Program-made: the position numbers and the translations under genes
From: Haematobia irritans
Lineage: Eukaryota > Arthropoda > Insecta > Diptera > Muscidae
Length of the DNA: 64,000 nt
Assembly: GCF_050003625.1 (NCBI RefSeq)
Contig: NC_134400.1
Coordinates: forward strand, 59,462,066-59,526,065
Direction of reading: 5' to 3'
The notes under the pieces: model-generated
Seen by the model: the letters and a program-made list of their open reading frames with translations, nothing else
The model's database searches: none
Told to the model about the DNA's origin: nothing
Shown here: positions 35,337 through 46,955 of the stretch, one piece after another
Layout of the letters: the number at the start of each line of letters is the position of its first letter
How positions within the stretch are numbered: the stretch's first letter is position 1

Positions 35337-35547
35337 GTGGGTATTAAGTTCGAGTCTAGCCGCTAAAATAGTAACTTTTCATGATTACTTTTGTTTAATA
35401 ATCCATTTTAAGAAATACAAACTTTGTGAAAATTTGCTTTTCCCCATGAAGTTATAAAAAATTTGCAACAAATATGTATAATTGTATGTCTTTTTTGGTG
35501 ATTTAGTTTTCCCTTTAGCGGCTAAACTCGAACTTAGTACTCACCTT
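35337..35547. mobile_element. Harbinger-like MITE with TAA duplication
   Basis: About 210 bp. Terminal repeats AGGTGGGTATTAAGTTCGAG and the complement of GAACTTAGTACTCACCT are followed inward by TAGCCGCTAAA on both sides. TAA flanks fit the 3-bp TWA target of PIF/Harbinger; the superfamily is inference. Confidence 0.68.
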
Positions 35548-35638
35548 AAGGATTAAAAATGTAGAGCAAATTTATTGTGAATTTATAAAATAGAAACACC
35601 AATTTAAGTCACCCACGTTCTATGTTTATTATTCACTA

Positions 35639-35857
35639 CACACAAAGAAAATTTCATTAAATTTGAGCCAACGAAAATTTTTCATTGATATAACGAAACA
35701 ATTTCATTAAGACAATGAAAATGTTCGTTAATAGTACGAAACGTTTCGTTGACTAACAGAAAATTCGTTATAATAACGAAAAATTTAGTTATATCGTTTC
35801 ATTGGCTCAATTTTAATGACACATTTCATTAATATAACGAAACTTTTTCTACCAGTG
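35639..35857 (+). mobile_element. CACACAAAG MITE, TA duplication
   Basis: 219 bp, starting CACACAAAGAAAATTTCATT and ending TTTTTCTACCAGTG, with TA at 35637-35638 and 35858-35859. Same family as 2591-2818. Confidence 0.82.
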
Positions 35858-36089
35858 TACGAAACTGTAATGAGCCTGTGCACTTTTCAGCGAAAAGAAT
35901 GTAGGTGTTGCATAAATTCATATAACTATTCGTTTTTCACATATATTTACTTTATAGAGGTATATCTTGCCCATTTCTGCAGACTTCAAATTACCAAATG
36001 AAGGTTTGTCCACCATATAATTTTTTAATTGAACTTTTTTCCGTATGTTTTCCAAGATGGACATGGTAACATATGTTTATTGTTATATA

Positions 36090-36658
36090 CACTGAAAAAA
36101 AAATATTTACATAATATTAAAGATTACGCAACCTAAGTTTTAGGATGTGAAATTTACAAAATATTAAGGACAAATATCTTCAAAATAATGAGATTTTAAT
36201 TAAAATAAAGTTTATAATCTTTGATTCAATTTTTTTTTCATTCAATTTAGGACACAAATTTTGTAAATTTGCGTCCCTCCGTTAGATTCGTGTGTCTTTG
36301 AACTAAGGCTAATTTTCCTTAAAGTAAAGAAACACATTTTTGATTTAAAGAAATTGTCATTAAATTAAATTAGAATTAAGAAAACATTTTTTACTTTAAA
36401 GTATCCGTTATAATTTGGATTTTTATACTGGAATTTGTATGTACGTGAATAGCTTTATTAATAAACCGCGAAAAGGGAATGCAAATTTGATAAATGAGAT
36501 CTTATTCTAGTTTTAATTTTAATGGTCCTAGATTTATAGCCAGATGGGTCGCTAAAAAATTTCTTTATTTTAAAGAAGACGCATCTTTGGCTCGGAATCA
36601 ATACCAAAATCCTTAAGGGAAGGTCAAAATCTTTGAATCCAAGTAAACTTTTTTTGAG
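36090..36658. mobile_element. diverged CACTG-family MITE
   Basis: It starts CACTGAAAAAAAAATATTTA after TA and ends AACTTTTTTTGAGTG. It shares TTGGCTCGGAATCAATACCA with the other CACTG copies near its right end. Confidence 0.65.
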
Positions 36659-36674
36659 TGAGTACATACATGTA

Positions 36675-37250
36675 CACCCTCAAAAAAATCGCTTCTGCAA
36701 CATATACTTCCAAACACATTTTGCTCCAAGCATGAAGATTTTTGGGAATTGCCCAAACATTTATATATTTGATTTCTTCCAATATATAATATGTTTGAAA
36801 GCATATTGGTCTAAACAATATAATATGTTTGGGTAGTCTAAGTTCCAAACATTTTGTATTTTTCCATCCAAATTCAATAATGTTGTCTTCCAAAAACTAT
36901 ATGTTATTATGTGAACATATAATATGTTTGGAAGCATTTTGAGCCCAAAAATATTATATGCTTAGAAGAATTTGTTCGCAAAGAAGATTGTGCTCAAATT
37001 TTTTTTTGCCTAATTGTATATTTCCTCACATCTTTCTCACTTCCACTAGTTTTTTTATTTCTTAGCACCTTTTTCTGTAATACAAACATTGTAGAAGAAA
37101 TTATTCAATTTTATTTATTTTTTTGTTTTTAAATTTTACCTTTTGCCGGACCGGGATTCGAACAGCGGACCACACAGTTTGTAAGCCAGCACACTATCCA
37201 CTGGACTACGTAGCTGTTATGGTCATCAATAGATAATTTTTTTTTCATCT
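36675..37250 (+). mobile_element. family A element, truncated by CACTG insertion
   Basis: It starts CACCCTCAAAAAAATCGCTT after TA and runs through tRNA-like module 1 (37143-37217, minus) to 37250, where a CACTG-family MITE begins. Confidence 0.75.
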
Positions 37251-37905
37251 AAACTGAAAAAAATATTGTCGTGAGGTCAAAGATTTCATGTCTTTAAAAT
37301 ACGAATGCAATTTTGCTTAGCATAGAAGACACATTTCTCTAACATAAAGTTTTTTTCCTTGTCCAAAAGTCGACAAACTTTTCAATGAAGTCGTATTGTC
37401 CTTATAATTAAGGGATTTGACTTAAAAATGTGTATCATAACATGAAAGAAAAAATATTTGGGCTTAGGTCAACTTGACTTTAAAAATTCAGAAAAATTCT
37501 TTAAACTTAATGAAATTGTCATTAAATTTGTTGCCTTTTTGCATCTTGACTACAAAGCAAAAAATCGTTCAAATATAGAACATGTTTTTCAACACTTTAT
37601 TTTAAAGACGTTTTTTACTTGAAACAGAGCATAATTTCTACTGGAAGTCGAGTCTTAATTTGGAAAATAAAGTTGTCGTAAACTCATTTTTAAAGGACTT
37701 TGATAGCATATGAAGAAAAAAAGCTGAAGAAGCGAACAATTAAAATTTTCTTCCTAGAAGCAAGTACGCAAAACCCAAATTTAAAAGAGAATTGTGTCTT
37801 AAAAGTATCCTTATTTGAATTCTCCGCTTCTTTGGCTCTGAATCAATACCAAAATTTTTAAAGTAAAGACAAAATCTTTGGAACCGAGCACGCTTTTTTT
37901 CAGTG
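37251..37905 (-). mobile_element. CACTG-family MITE, complete
   Basis: 655 bp; the left end is decayed to AAACTGAAAAAAATATTGTC, and the right end CTTTTTTTCAGTG is followed by TA. Closely related to 27893-28544. Confidence 0.8.
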
Positions 37906-38299
37906 TATGGATTAAACCTTACAGACTAACACTGATATATTACAATATATACATATGGTTTGTTAATATATCAAGTATTTAATAATAATCTTATCTTTTT
38001 CTTTATATTGTATTTCTCTTCTGAAAAATCGAGATAATGATAGAATTTATTGAATTCATTACAAAGTCGGCGAAGCGGATCGTTGTTTTCAAATTTCGTT
38101 CGGAAGTATTCAATGTGAAGCAGTTCAAAGTTGCGGGTAGGTCTAAACGGTACATTGAACGATATACTGTTAATAAGGAAGTCAGATTTACATTTTCCGT
38201 TAATTACATAACAGTAAAACAGATATTCAGCATGGTACGTCTACTTTTCCGTGTAGGTAATTTGATAAGTGATAATCTTTCTTTCTAAGACGGCAAGGT
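37906..38299. other. intron, nothing recognised
   Basis: Contains an 83-codon open frame at 38037-38288 with no recognised domain and no support; not called as a gene. Confidence 0.4.
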
Positions 38300-38309
38300 T
38301 TGAGGTGTC

Positions 38310-38470
38310 TAGTTATTCCGACGTAAACAAATCTGTAAAAATTGCTTCTGTACAGATTCAATACGATTGCAATGAATTTGGTACTGTGGGTCCCAAATTA
38401 CAGATCCATATTCTAGGATAGGACGCACAGGTGAAGTATATAAGTTCTTTGTAACAAATGGGCCAGAAAA
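38310..38470 (-). pseudogene. LINE reverse transcriptase C-terminal piece
   Basis: The minus strand reads WSKEFSGPFVTKNLYTSPVR then PILEYGSVIWDPQYQ and NRIESVQKQFLQICLR. This block follows the catalytic core in Jockey/LOA-like LINE RTs. It is part of the broken LINE that runs up to 43385, with the part holding the YADD box deleted. Confidence 0.8.
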
Positions 38471-39057
38471 TTCCTTACTCCAAGTTGCATTTGTATAGCA
38501 TAGCTTGCAACACCCACGAGCCGATGCAAACACAACATTGTTTAACAGAAACATACATTTGTTGGCGGCGTGCATCAGTGGTTGGTACGTCCGCCTTGCG
38601 TGCCAAGGGTCCTGGGTTCGATCCCTGCTTCGACCGAACACCAAAATTTTATTTTTGTTTTTACATATATTCCACATACGTTCGGAAGATCCCGAAAAGG
38701 TGGTTAGGTTCAACATTACATACTATGTTACTATATTAAATTGTTACTACGAAACTGTAAAGTGTGTCTTATAAAAGACTTAAAGTCAGAAAAGAACAGT
38801 GCTCGATATAGAAGCGAAATGGACTGAGCTCACATCAAATATTATTTTTTTATTGCAAAAATAAAATTTTTGTAACAAAAAAGGTTTTTGTATCAAGTTT
38901 GAAATTTACCAACAAATTCAAAAACTCTTACAAAAGAAGAACGCGAAGTCGATTATATACATATATAAATATTTTTCAATCGAATCCTAAAGTTAACGAT
39001 AACCATTCAAAAGCACATTATATTTAAATTCTAAACAATAATTTTACAACCAACACA
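38471..39057 (+). mobile_element. element debris with tRNA-like module 2, inside LINE
   Basis: It carries the CACGC-family type of interior: CATAGCTTGCAACACCCACG, module 2 (38564-38635, with an unusually clean B-box GGGTTCGATCCC), then TTTGTAACAAAAAAGG-type sequence. No terminal repeat pair was found. Confidence 0.55.
38564..38635 (+). other. tRNA-like module 2, best B-box copy
   Basis: A-box-like TGCATCAGTGGTTGG, a CCTTG...CAAGG arm and GGGTTCGATCCC. The A-box is imperfect and the acceptor stem does not pair, so a real tRNA gene is unlikely. Confidence 0.5.
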
Positions 39058-40315
39058 CCAGAAGGTTGTTTATAGCAACATTCCAAAGAAGAGGTGATAG
39101 AACTCCTCCTTGAGGAGTGCCTCTGTTCATATACATTTGTATGGTTGCTTGTCCTAGTGTGGCTGAAATGCGTCTCTTCCTTAGAAGTTCGTCTAACAGC
39201 CTAAGAAGGGTTTTAGACGATGCAATAATTGCATGCAATAATTGCACGCAATTCTTGTTTGTAGGCAAACGGGGTAGAGAAGCAAAGGGGGTAGAAAAAA
39301 TTTCATGTTTTCCGTTCTTCTTGCAATTTTTTGACATTTCTGAAACTTGAAATTTCAAGCGATTGCATGAAAAATTTCAACGTATAAATGCTGAAGTTTT
39401 TAAGAAGCAACTTTAAAAGAGAATACAAAAAATTGCACGCAACCAATTGCATCGTCTAAAACCCCTCTAAGTATACCTGGATCAACATTCAGAGCTGTCA
39501 TTCCATTTAATATCGAGCTTCGATGTCTAGAAACGCCACGATTGTGTATTCTTTGACAGACCTGCCCTTCGAGTATGCATTCCGTCGTTTCGAGAGCAAA
39601 CTTGAATCGACGCTAGTTCTAAGATAAATGTCCATCATCCTCTCCAGAGTCTTAAGTAGGATTGAGGATAAGTTGATTGGTCAGAAATTCTTCGCACTCG
39701 AGTAAGAGGCTTTCGGTATGAAAACGACTTTTGTTTCCCTCCACTTCTCTGGAATATATACTAAGTTTATACATCGTTTATATATCACCGTCAACGAGGG
39801 GATAATTCTTTCAGTCACTGCTTGTAACTCCGCCGGAGTTATTCCATCAGGTCCGGGGGATTTGAATGGTCCAAAGCTATTTAACGCCCATTTTATTCTA
39901 GATTCCGATACAATTTCCTCGATAGGAAATGACCGCTGAGCCACTGTTGCACCGCCAGAACATGGTTCAGCCGTCTGATTTCCAGGAAAATGTGTGTCCA
40001 ATAGTACCTCCAGTGTCTCCCCACTGGACGTTGTCCAATTGCCCTCCGATGTTTTAATGAAACCTGGAGCGGTGTAGTGGATGCTAGTACCTTCCGTAGT
40101 CTGGAAGCCTCGGACGTATTCTCAATACTGCTGCAGTAAGCATTCCAAGAGTTATGCTGAGCCTTTCTCAGTTCTCGCTTGTATCCTCTCAGATTCTTCT
40201 TGTAAGCGTCCCAATCCTCAGGAGCTCTGGTGGACTTTGCTTTGTTAAAGAGCTGTCTGCATAATTTCCTCAGTTACTTAACTCCGTAAGACCACCATGG
40301 TGGTCGATTTTTCCC
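39058..40315 (-). pseudogene. LOA-like LINE reverse transcriptase, N-terminal and palm parts
   Basis: The minus strand reads, from high to low coordinates: PPWWSYGV, LLDTHFPG-type MDTHFPGNQ, then FGPFKSPGPDGITPAELQ and VYIPEKWRETKVVFIPK, all typical of the LINE RT fingers. AYSKGRSVKEYTIVAFLDIE (the first catalytic Asp) follows. After a MITE (39203-39472) comes RLLDELLRKRRISATLG and RGTPQGGVLSPLLWN. Several stops and frameshifts are present. The order is right for one element transcribed leftward; its endonuclease lies at 42999-43385 beyond a large insertion. Confidence 0.85.
39203..39472. mobile_element. MITE with TTTTAGACGATGCAAT ends inside LINE RT
   Basis: About 270 bp; GGGTTTTAGACGATGCAAT at the left, with its complement ATTGCATCGTCTAAAACCC at the right. 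The flanks CTAAGA and CTAAGT may be the target duplication. It splits the RT between the FLDIE block and RLLDELL. Confidence 0.7.
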
Positions 40316-41119
40316 CTTGCACACAGAGAAGAGATTGGTTGGAAATCGGTTGAAGTAATGAAAATTCTACATTTATAATTAAATATCAATTGCCACAATC
40401 TATGTACTATATTTGCAATCATACGTGGGTCTCTACTACAATGTTTCGATTATTTCAATGGATTTACGTTTGTGATAGAAGACAGACAGTTGTAGGAGCT
40501 AAATGTCTCTACTTTAAAAATTTTTGCCCGTATACGGATGACACAACCTGCCGTAATTAATTGTCGTAACTGTCACTTTGTTATCACAACTTACGGATGG
40601 CTTTCACAACCGAATGCCATTTGAATTATTGTACAAAAGTCATTTCTATTAAAATATTAATTTCATGTCTAAGGAAGACGTATTTTTTTAAATTTTTAAT
40701 CTTCAAAAAATAATTTGTTACCTGGAGAACTCGGAATGTAATAGATAGGATGAGAAATGCACTTCCACAAATGTCAAGGAGTTCTCCGAGACACCACTTT
40801 AATTTACCAATCTTCACAGTTCCAACAGGTATTTAAACCTAGCATCCAGTCTGTGATTTGATCAATTAATCAAAACTTTTGTCTTTTAGTTTAGTAAAAT
40901 ACTGGCCAGAGAGGTTGACAACTTAATTCCGTGCTAAAGCAAATATAAACTCTCTCGATAGCTGGCGACGTCGGCAAAAAGTAAATATTTGTAATCTGCT
41001 ATAATCTCAATAGTAACGATTTTCACCATTTTACGTACATATCAGCTAAACAGGTGCAGATGTTCATGCAATATGTTACGAGATGAGTCTTCAAGTAAAT
41101 TTCTTATGTGTTGGGTATT

Positions 41120-42500
41120 ATACCCTCCACCATATGATGGGGTGGAGGGTATCGAGACCCCATAAAGTATATATTCTTAGTCGTGCTGAAATTCTGAGTC
41201 GATCTAGCCATGTCCGTCCGTCTATTGAAATCACGTTAACTTCCGAACGAAACAAGCTATCGACTTCAAACTTGACACAAGTAGTTGTTATTGGTGTAGG
41301 TCGGATGGTATTGCAAATGCATATTACCCCCATATAAACCGACCCCCAGATTTGGCTTGCGGATCCTCTTAGAGAAGCAACATTCATCCGATTCGGTTGA
41401 AATATGGTACACGCAAAGAAAAAAAACGTGTGGAAAACGTGTACCGAAAACGTTTTTCTTTTGTTAGAGTTTTTTGAATTGCTTCGAAAATTTTAAACTT
41501 TTATCACCAAAAAATTCGTTTATTACAAAATTTTTATTTTTTCAATAAAAAAAGTTATTTTTGAAACAACAGTACAGTCCATTTCGTTTATATCAAACAC
41601 TGTTCTTTTCTGACTTTAGGTTTTTAACAAGACACATTTTACAGTTCAAAATTTAATATACTACAATGTAATGTGGAACATTTTTTCGGAATCTTCCGAA
41701 CATATCAGGAATATATGTAAAAAAAAAGCAAAAAAAAAACTTTGGTCGAAGCAGGGATCGAAACCACGACCCTTGGCATGCAAAATTTTAAAAATTTATA
41801 AAATCGTATAATTTCTTCTACATTGTTGGTATTACAGGAAAAGGTGTTAAGAACTAAAAAACCTCGTGGATGTGAGAAAGATGTGAGGGAAAATGCAATT
41901 AGCAAGAAAACAATGTTTTTTTTTTGAGTTTGGCTTTATGAAATTGCTTTTACATCCTGGAAAAGAATAAACGTTTATCACAAAAAGTATATACTTTTCT
42001 TCCAAATACACTTCCTTACAGCGAAAAGCAAATGAGAAGCGAACTTTGTTTGTGTAAAATTTCGTTTGGGAGGAAAGAATTATTTTTTTGCGTGTACGTG
42101 GTGTTAGGTCGATATCGGTCCGTAATTATATTTAGTCACCATATAAACCGATCCCCAGATTTGACCTCGGGAGTCTCTTGGAGGAGCAAAATTCATCCGA
42201 TCCTATTGAACTTTGGTACGTGGTGTTAGTATATGGTCTTTAACAACCATGAAAAATTGGTCCATATCGGTCTATAATTATATATAGCCTCCATAGAAAC
42301 CGATCCACAGATTTGACCTCCGGAGCCCCATAATTCATTCGACTCGGTTGAAATTTGGTACATTGTGCCAGTATATAGCCGCTATCAACCATACAAAGCC
42401 TGGTCCATATCGGTCTATAGTTATATAGCCCCCATATAAAACAAACCCCATATTTCAATTCTAGCTCTCTAATTACCGCGCAAAAGTTCATATCGGTTCT
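41120..42500 (-). mobile_element. Helentron-like family B element, reverse, itself interrupted
   Basis: The left end is the hairpin TACCCTCCACC/GGTGGAGGGTA (about 41129-41152). ATTCTGAGTCGATCTAGCCA and CGAACGAAACAAGCTATCGA blocks and 153-type units follow. It is split at 41410 by a CACGC element at a GGTACGTGGTGTTAG target, a sequence known intact from its other units. Confidence 0.72.
41410..42094 (+). mobile_element. CACGC-family element, internally deleted
   Basis: 685 bp, starting CACGCAAAGAAAAAAAACGT and ending ATTTTTTTGCGTG, with TA at 41408-41409 and 42095-42096. Only part of tRNA-like module 2 remains (41742-41783). Relative to 20948-21859 the two-module cassette has been lost by deletion. 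Confidence 0.88.
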
Positions 42501-42998
42501 ATATTTCTGCGTGTTTAGTTGTTTTCGATACGAACATATATTAATTAATTTATTAATCAATTTCTATTTTGTTTGTAGTAAAAGTTTTTTGCCACATAGG
42601 ATGATGCGCAAATTCATGGCGAAGGATATACGAGCTGATTTACAACCATCTTAATCGCTAAAAATTATAAATTGTAATTTTCATAATTTGATATGAAATA
42701 CAATGAAACAAGATTTATTTCCATTTCATATTTTTAAATAAAATAAAATATAATATTTAATTGGGAAGGAATTGGTTTTTAATTTGGCCATGAGTATTAT
42801 TAAGGTTGGCCAACGCAAACCGAATGATGAAGGTAGCTACAACCAATGTCGTCGGCAGACCCAACCAATACCACATTAGGCATTGGTTGTATCGACCGAA
42901 TCAGTCTTGTGACACAACTGCCAACTGATAGTTGCTACAACTGCCAAAAGGAGGTTTGCAATAAATTCGGTTGTCACAACCAATCTGTATTGTCTGTG

Positions 42999-43385
42999 TG
43001 GCTTGCCTCTAGGGCATGCAGCTTTCAGTGAGATGTTGAAGGCCTTAGTAATCCTCTCCACTGCGTGTTCGATATCTTGCAAAGTGCTCATATTTGTCTC
43101 TTGTATTTCCGGTATCATCATATTGAACGATTCCCTATACCTATTCCAATCAGCTTTCCTAACATTTGGCGGAAATATGGTCTTTGAAGCACGAACAGCC
43201 AATCTGAAACTGATGTAGCGATGATCTGAGAAGCTATGTTCCCTCAAAACTTTCCACTCAGATACCTTATCATTCAGTTCCGGAGAAGCCAATGTGACGC
43301 CCAACACCTCTTGTCTGTTTTTGGTGACGACGGTTGGTGCATCTCCCTTATTGCAAACTACCAGGCTAGTATGCAAAATAAACAC
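42999..43385 (-). pseudogene. LINE endonuclease domain C-terminal piece
   Basis: The minus strand reads VVTKNRQEVLGVTLAS then HSFSDHRYISFRL, the final SDH block of the apurinic-like (EEP) endonuclease of LINEs. The spacer WNRYRESFNMMIPEIQ and KAACPRGK follows. It is the upstream part of the LINE at 39058-40315, separated by the 40321-43001 insertion. The upstream endonuclease and ORF1 are absent. Confidence 0.82.
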
Positions 43386-43870
43386 TATTAGCGACTTTCC
43401 CTTGCATTAGTATCACTACTTCCCAAAATACTCGTCCTACGTTCCGATTTGTTGTGACGAAAAGAAAAAAATATATAATGCGAAAATAATAAACAAAACT
43501 AATGCTCTTGTTTTAAATGTATTTTCTCTTGGTTCCAAATGAGTATTGTTACATTTTTATATTTAATTACCCGATAATTAAAACACAGTTCTTTTCAAAT
43601 AACGACAATCTACAATTTATTTGTTTAACTGATTGGTTTCATTTATTTGCTCTACGATGTGTTCTGTATAAACTTTAGCTTACGACTGACTTGACAGCTC
43701 TCTCCGCGAGGGGTTTATATACCGAGATATGACGATTTCGAATGTTCTCGCTAATTGGCCTACAACCTTTTAGATTAATCTACTACTATCTGGAACGCAC
43801 ATATTTATCGGCTTATATTCATTGTCTTGGCTATCTAGAACATTCTATCGGGCGATATTGTACAGGTGAT
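43386..43870. other. intron, nothing recognised
   Basis: Possibly old LTR-like material (moderate GC island at 43680-43740), but no terminal repeat pair or primer-binding site could be supported. Confidence 0.35.
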
Positions 43871-43875
43871 ACGGC

Positions 43876-44115
43876 ACACATACTTTTAGGCTTATGCTCA
43901 TTGTCTTGGCTAATAATATAATGCATTCTACTATCTGGTAGATGTCGTGCAGGCATAAAAGATTATGGTCATATTACTATTACACATACTTTTAGGCTTA
44001 TTATTACACATACTTTTAGGCTTATGCTCATTGTCTTGGCTAATAATCTAGTGCATTCTACTATCTGGGAGATGTCGTGCAGGCATAAAAGATTATAGTC
44101 ATATTACTACAACTA
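43876..44115 (+). repeat. tandem duplication, 130-bp unit
   Basis: ACACATACTTTTAGGCTTAT followed by GCTCATTGTCTTGGCTAATA and GATGTCGTGCAGGCATAAAA occurs twice, starting at 43876 and 44006; a partial start occurs at 43982. Confidence 0.75.
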
Positions 44116-44528
44116 TAACAATAAGTAAAACAAAAGGCGTTACTTTTACAATGAACGAATGGATAACTAAGAACACAAAAGGTGCTTAGGAAAGTACTAG
44201 AAAATAAAGAAATGACTCTAACAAGTTATGAAGTAATTTTATCGTTACAATTTGAAATTTAAATTAACGGAAACTAATTTAAATAAACTTAAATCTAGAA
44301 ATATCACATTCGTAACAGTATTCTCTCCGAATACTCATTTTAATATTCAAATTAAATAATACTTTAATTTAAGCATATTAAATTTTTGGTGAAGTCTTAT
44401 ATCACAACATATATATGCTTACTCCAAATTTGTAAATTTATATTTGTTTATATTCACACATATTATTTTTCCCATCACTTCTAAATGCTGTACGTAATTT
44501 CCAGGTTAGATGCAAAGACGATGTTAAT
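44116..44528. other. intron with a family A-like fragment
   Basis: 44330-44470 reads like part of the family A interior (TTAAATAATA...TAAGCATATT and ATATATGCTTACTCCAAATT). The rest is unrecognised. Confidence 0.4.
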
Positions 44529-44529
44529 A

Positions 44530-45173
44530 AAGGGTGATACGGTCAAAATTTGGTCAAGGGAAAACGCGTGTAAATCGGTGAAATCGTTTATTTAAAAAAT
44601 CAAGTTAAATTTCTTTTTCAAGTTCAATTAGTATAAAATTCAGGAAAAAAATATTCAGTTAGGCTTTCGCTTTTCCAAATCCGAATTGCTGGGCCTCACG
44701 CTTGACAACTGCCATCAGATTTTGTACAGCCACCTTGTCCACCTTCTTCGCCGCAGAAAGCCAGTTTGCCTTGAACTGCTGCTCGTCCTTAGCAATTTTT
44801 TGGTCTTCTTTAGGTTCCGCTTGACAATAGCCCAGTATTTCTCAATTGGGAGGAGCTCTGGCGTGTTGGGAGGGTTCTTGTCCTTGGGAACCACCTGCAC
44901 GTTGTTGGCGGCGTACCACTCCATGGCCTTTTTACCGTAATGGCAAGATGCCAAATCCGGCCAAAACAGTCCGGAACAACCGTGTTTCTTCAGGAAAGGC
45001 AGCAGACGTTTATTCAAACACTCTTTCACGTAAATTTCTTGGTTGACAGTCTCGGAAGCTATGAAAATGCTGCTTTTCAAGCCACAGGTACAGATGGCTT
45101 GCCAAACCAGATATTTCTTTGCGAACTTTGACAATTTTATGTGCTTGAAAATATCTGCTACCTTTCCCCTTCC
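44530..45173 (-). pseudogene. Tc1/mariner-type transposase remnant (D37E-like), frameshifted
   Basis: The right-hand end of the element is AAGGGTGATACGGTCAAAAT after TA. The minus strand encodes a C-terminal DDE core: VWQAICTCGLKSSIF, then FWPDLASCHYGKKAMEWY with the second catalytic Asp, then NPPNTPELLPIEKYWAIVKR with the final Glu. There are 37 residues between the Asp and Glu, which points to the D37E group rather than D34E/D34D. A 1-base frameshift lies near 44785; after it the tail reads AVVKREAQQFGFGKAKA and ends with a stop at 44659. The N-terminal half is missing: homology stops exactly where the CAGACTAG element begins. Confidence 0.82.
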
Positions 45174-45589
45174 CAGACTAGTCAAATATTTGACAGGAAT
45201 GTGTTTGATCGAATTTGTTCCAAACAGAACCAGTTTGACATAAAGTTTTATTTGCGGTCACACTGCGTTCAAATATTTGACAGTTTTTATTTGATCAAAC
45301 ACGTTCAAATAAAAGTTAGGGAAAACATGTTTGACCTGTGTTCATATTATGGCAAATATTTTCTTGCAACAAAAGTTTGATCCAACCATCGACATGGATA
45401 ATTTTGTTTGACCAAATGTTTTTGAGCACTGATGTGACATAAATAAAGCTAGTTAATGGGGAATAAGGCGGAACTAATTAAAATATCGATATCCAAGTGT
45501 ATATTAAGAAAAATTACAATGAAATTAAATAAATATAGGAAATTAAATATAGGAAATAACTATTAAATAAATATAGGAAATTTTGAGTC

Positions 45590-46320
45590 ATTCTTGTGGT
45601 GATTTTACAAGGAAAATCGTAGTATTTTGGTCTTATTTGAAGAACATATATATTGGGGCTTTATCTAAATCTGAACCGATGTCGAGACACTTAAATATAA
45701 TATTAAATATTCTCTCCACGTAAAATATCTCTAAAAAAAGCACTCAATCTCGTTGAATCTCGGAGGTAAGATGTGGGTATGGCTAATATTTCCCCCAATG
45801 CAAAATCATATATATGGGAGCAATATTTCAATCTGAACCGATTTTGACCAAATTTGGCATGCATACCTTGAATGCTAATTCCACTATCTGATCAAAATGA
45901 CACTTGGAGTGAAATTTTGACCTCCAGTGGTCATATGAATCTAAATCGGGCGAAAGATATGAGTGCTATATATAAATCTGAATCGATTTCAGTCAAATTT
46001 ATCACACTTCTATTAATTGTATTCCTTCCCCAAAATTTGAAGCATATAAGAATAAGAATATCGGGCGAAATATATATGTGGGAGATATATCTAAATCTGA
46101 ACTGATTTCTTCCAAAACACACTTGTGCAAAATTTCAAATAGATTGGATTTAGCCTGTGACCTAGACTTTAATTACAAAAATGTGTTCACAGACAATCGA
46201 ACATGGTTAGATCGGCTCAGATTCCGACACTGAGCAATATTGTAAAAGACTCTATGTGTCTACCTCTTCTCCTTCTATATGAACTAATTTATAATACCCT
46301 GCTTGGCGCAGGGTGTAAAA
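45590..46320 (+). mobile_element. decayed Helentron-like family C array
   Basis: TTATCTAAATCTGAACCGAT and GGGCGAAAGATATGAGTGCT units, ending TATAATACCCTGCTTGGCGC. Divergence is higher than in other copies. Confidence 0.6.
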
Positions 46321-46374
46321 AAATAAAAATATTTTTTTACAACACAGTGGTAAATATTAAACTGCACAAATTGT

Positions 46375-46955
46375 AGAGGTGTGCAATATTTTACTCATGG
46401 TCACGAACATCTAGGACGAAAGATTTTTACTCACGCACGATATTTTTGGTACGAGTCACTTTCACGAACCCTCACTCAGGCAAATCTTTTAAAGGCTCAC
46501 GTCCGCACACCCACAAGTGTAAAAATTTTATTCACGCATACTTACGATCAGAAATGTCGTTATTCACGAAATCTCTGTAAAGTCTCATACATACTCGTGG
46601 CTCAAGAAAATTGTCTCGACTTAAAATTATCGCCTCACTAAAGAAAATAATAGACGTTAATAGTTTTACGGTCAATCCTATTCTTGTCAGAATAATTTAG
46701 CTGGTGAATCTGGCTGACAACGTAAGCATTGAAATCGAGATTGTTATTAAGCTTTTAATATCATATGTGTGGCTAAAATTGTAAGCGAATTCAATTGGTA
46801 AGCGTGAGTGCATTTTTTTATTACTCACGCACACTCACAAATAGATTATTTGCGTGACTCACGCTCACACATGACCTTTAATCACACACACTCAAGCTGT
46901 TGCCATAAGCACAATTTACGTAGGTAACAAAAATTTTGTGTCACGTACACACCTT
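46375..46955. mobile_element. hAT-like MITE rich in CTCACGCAC
   Basis: Ends TAGAGGTGTGCAATATTTTAC and GTCACGTACACACCTTA, with a terminal AGGTGTGC/GTACACACCT inverted repeat; repeated ACTCACGCAC motifs inside. The hAT assignment is by end style only. Confidence 0.5.

Larger units (their letters stand above)
40321..43001. mobile_element. CACACAGA/ACAACCGAAT element inserted in LINE
   Basis: Ends ACACAGAGAAGAGATTGG and the complement of CCAATCTGTATTGTCTGTGT are imperfect inverted repeats. The flanking CTTGC at 40316-40320 and 43002-43006 looks like a 5-bp duplication. Removing the element brings PRGK next to GKNRPPWW in the LINE. GTTGTGACAACCGAAT and GGCAGTTGTAGCAACTATC blocks recur at 63770-64000. 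Nested inside are a family B copy and a CACGC element. Confidence 0.68.

Noticed and set aside
43386..44528. LTR retrotransposon
   Set aside because: No paired long terminal repeats, primer-binding site or gag/pol reading were found; only a local tandem duplication is present.
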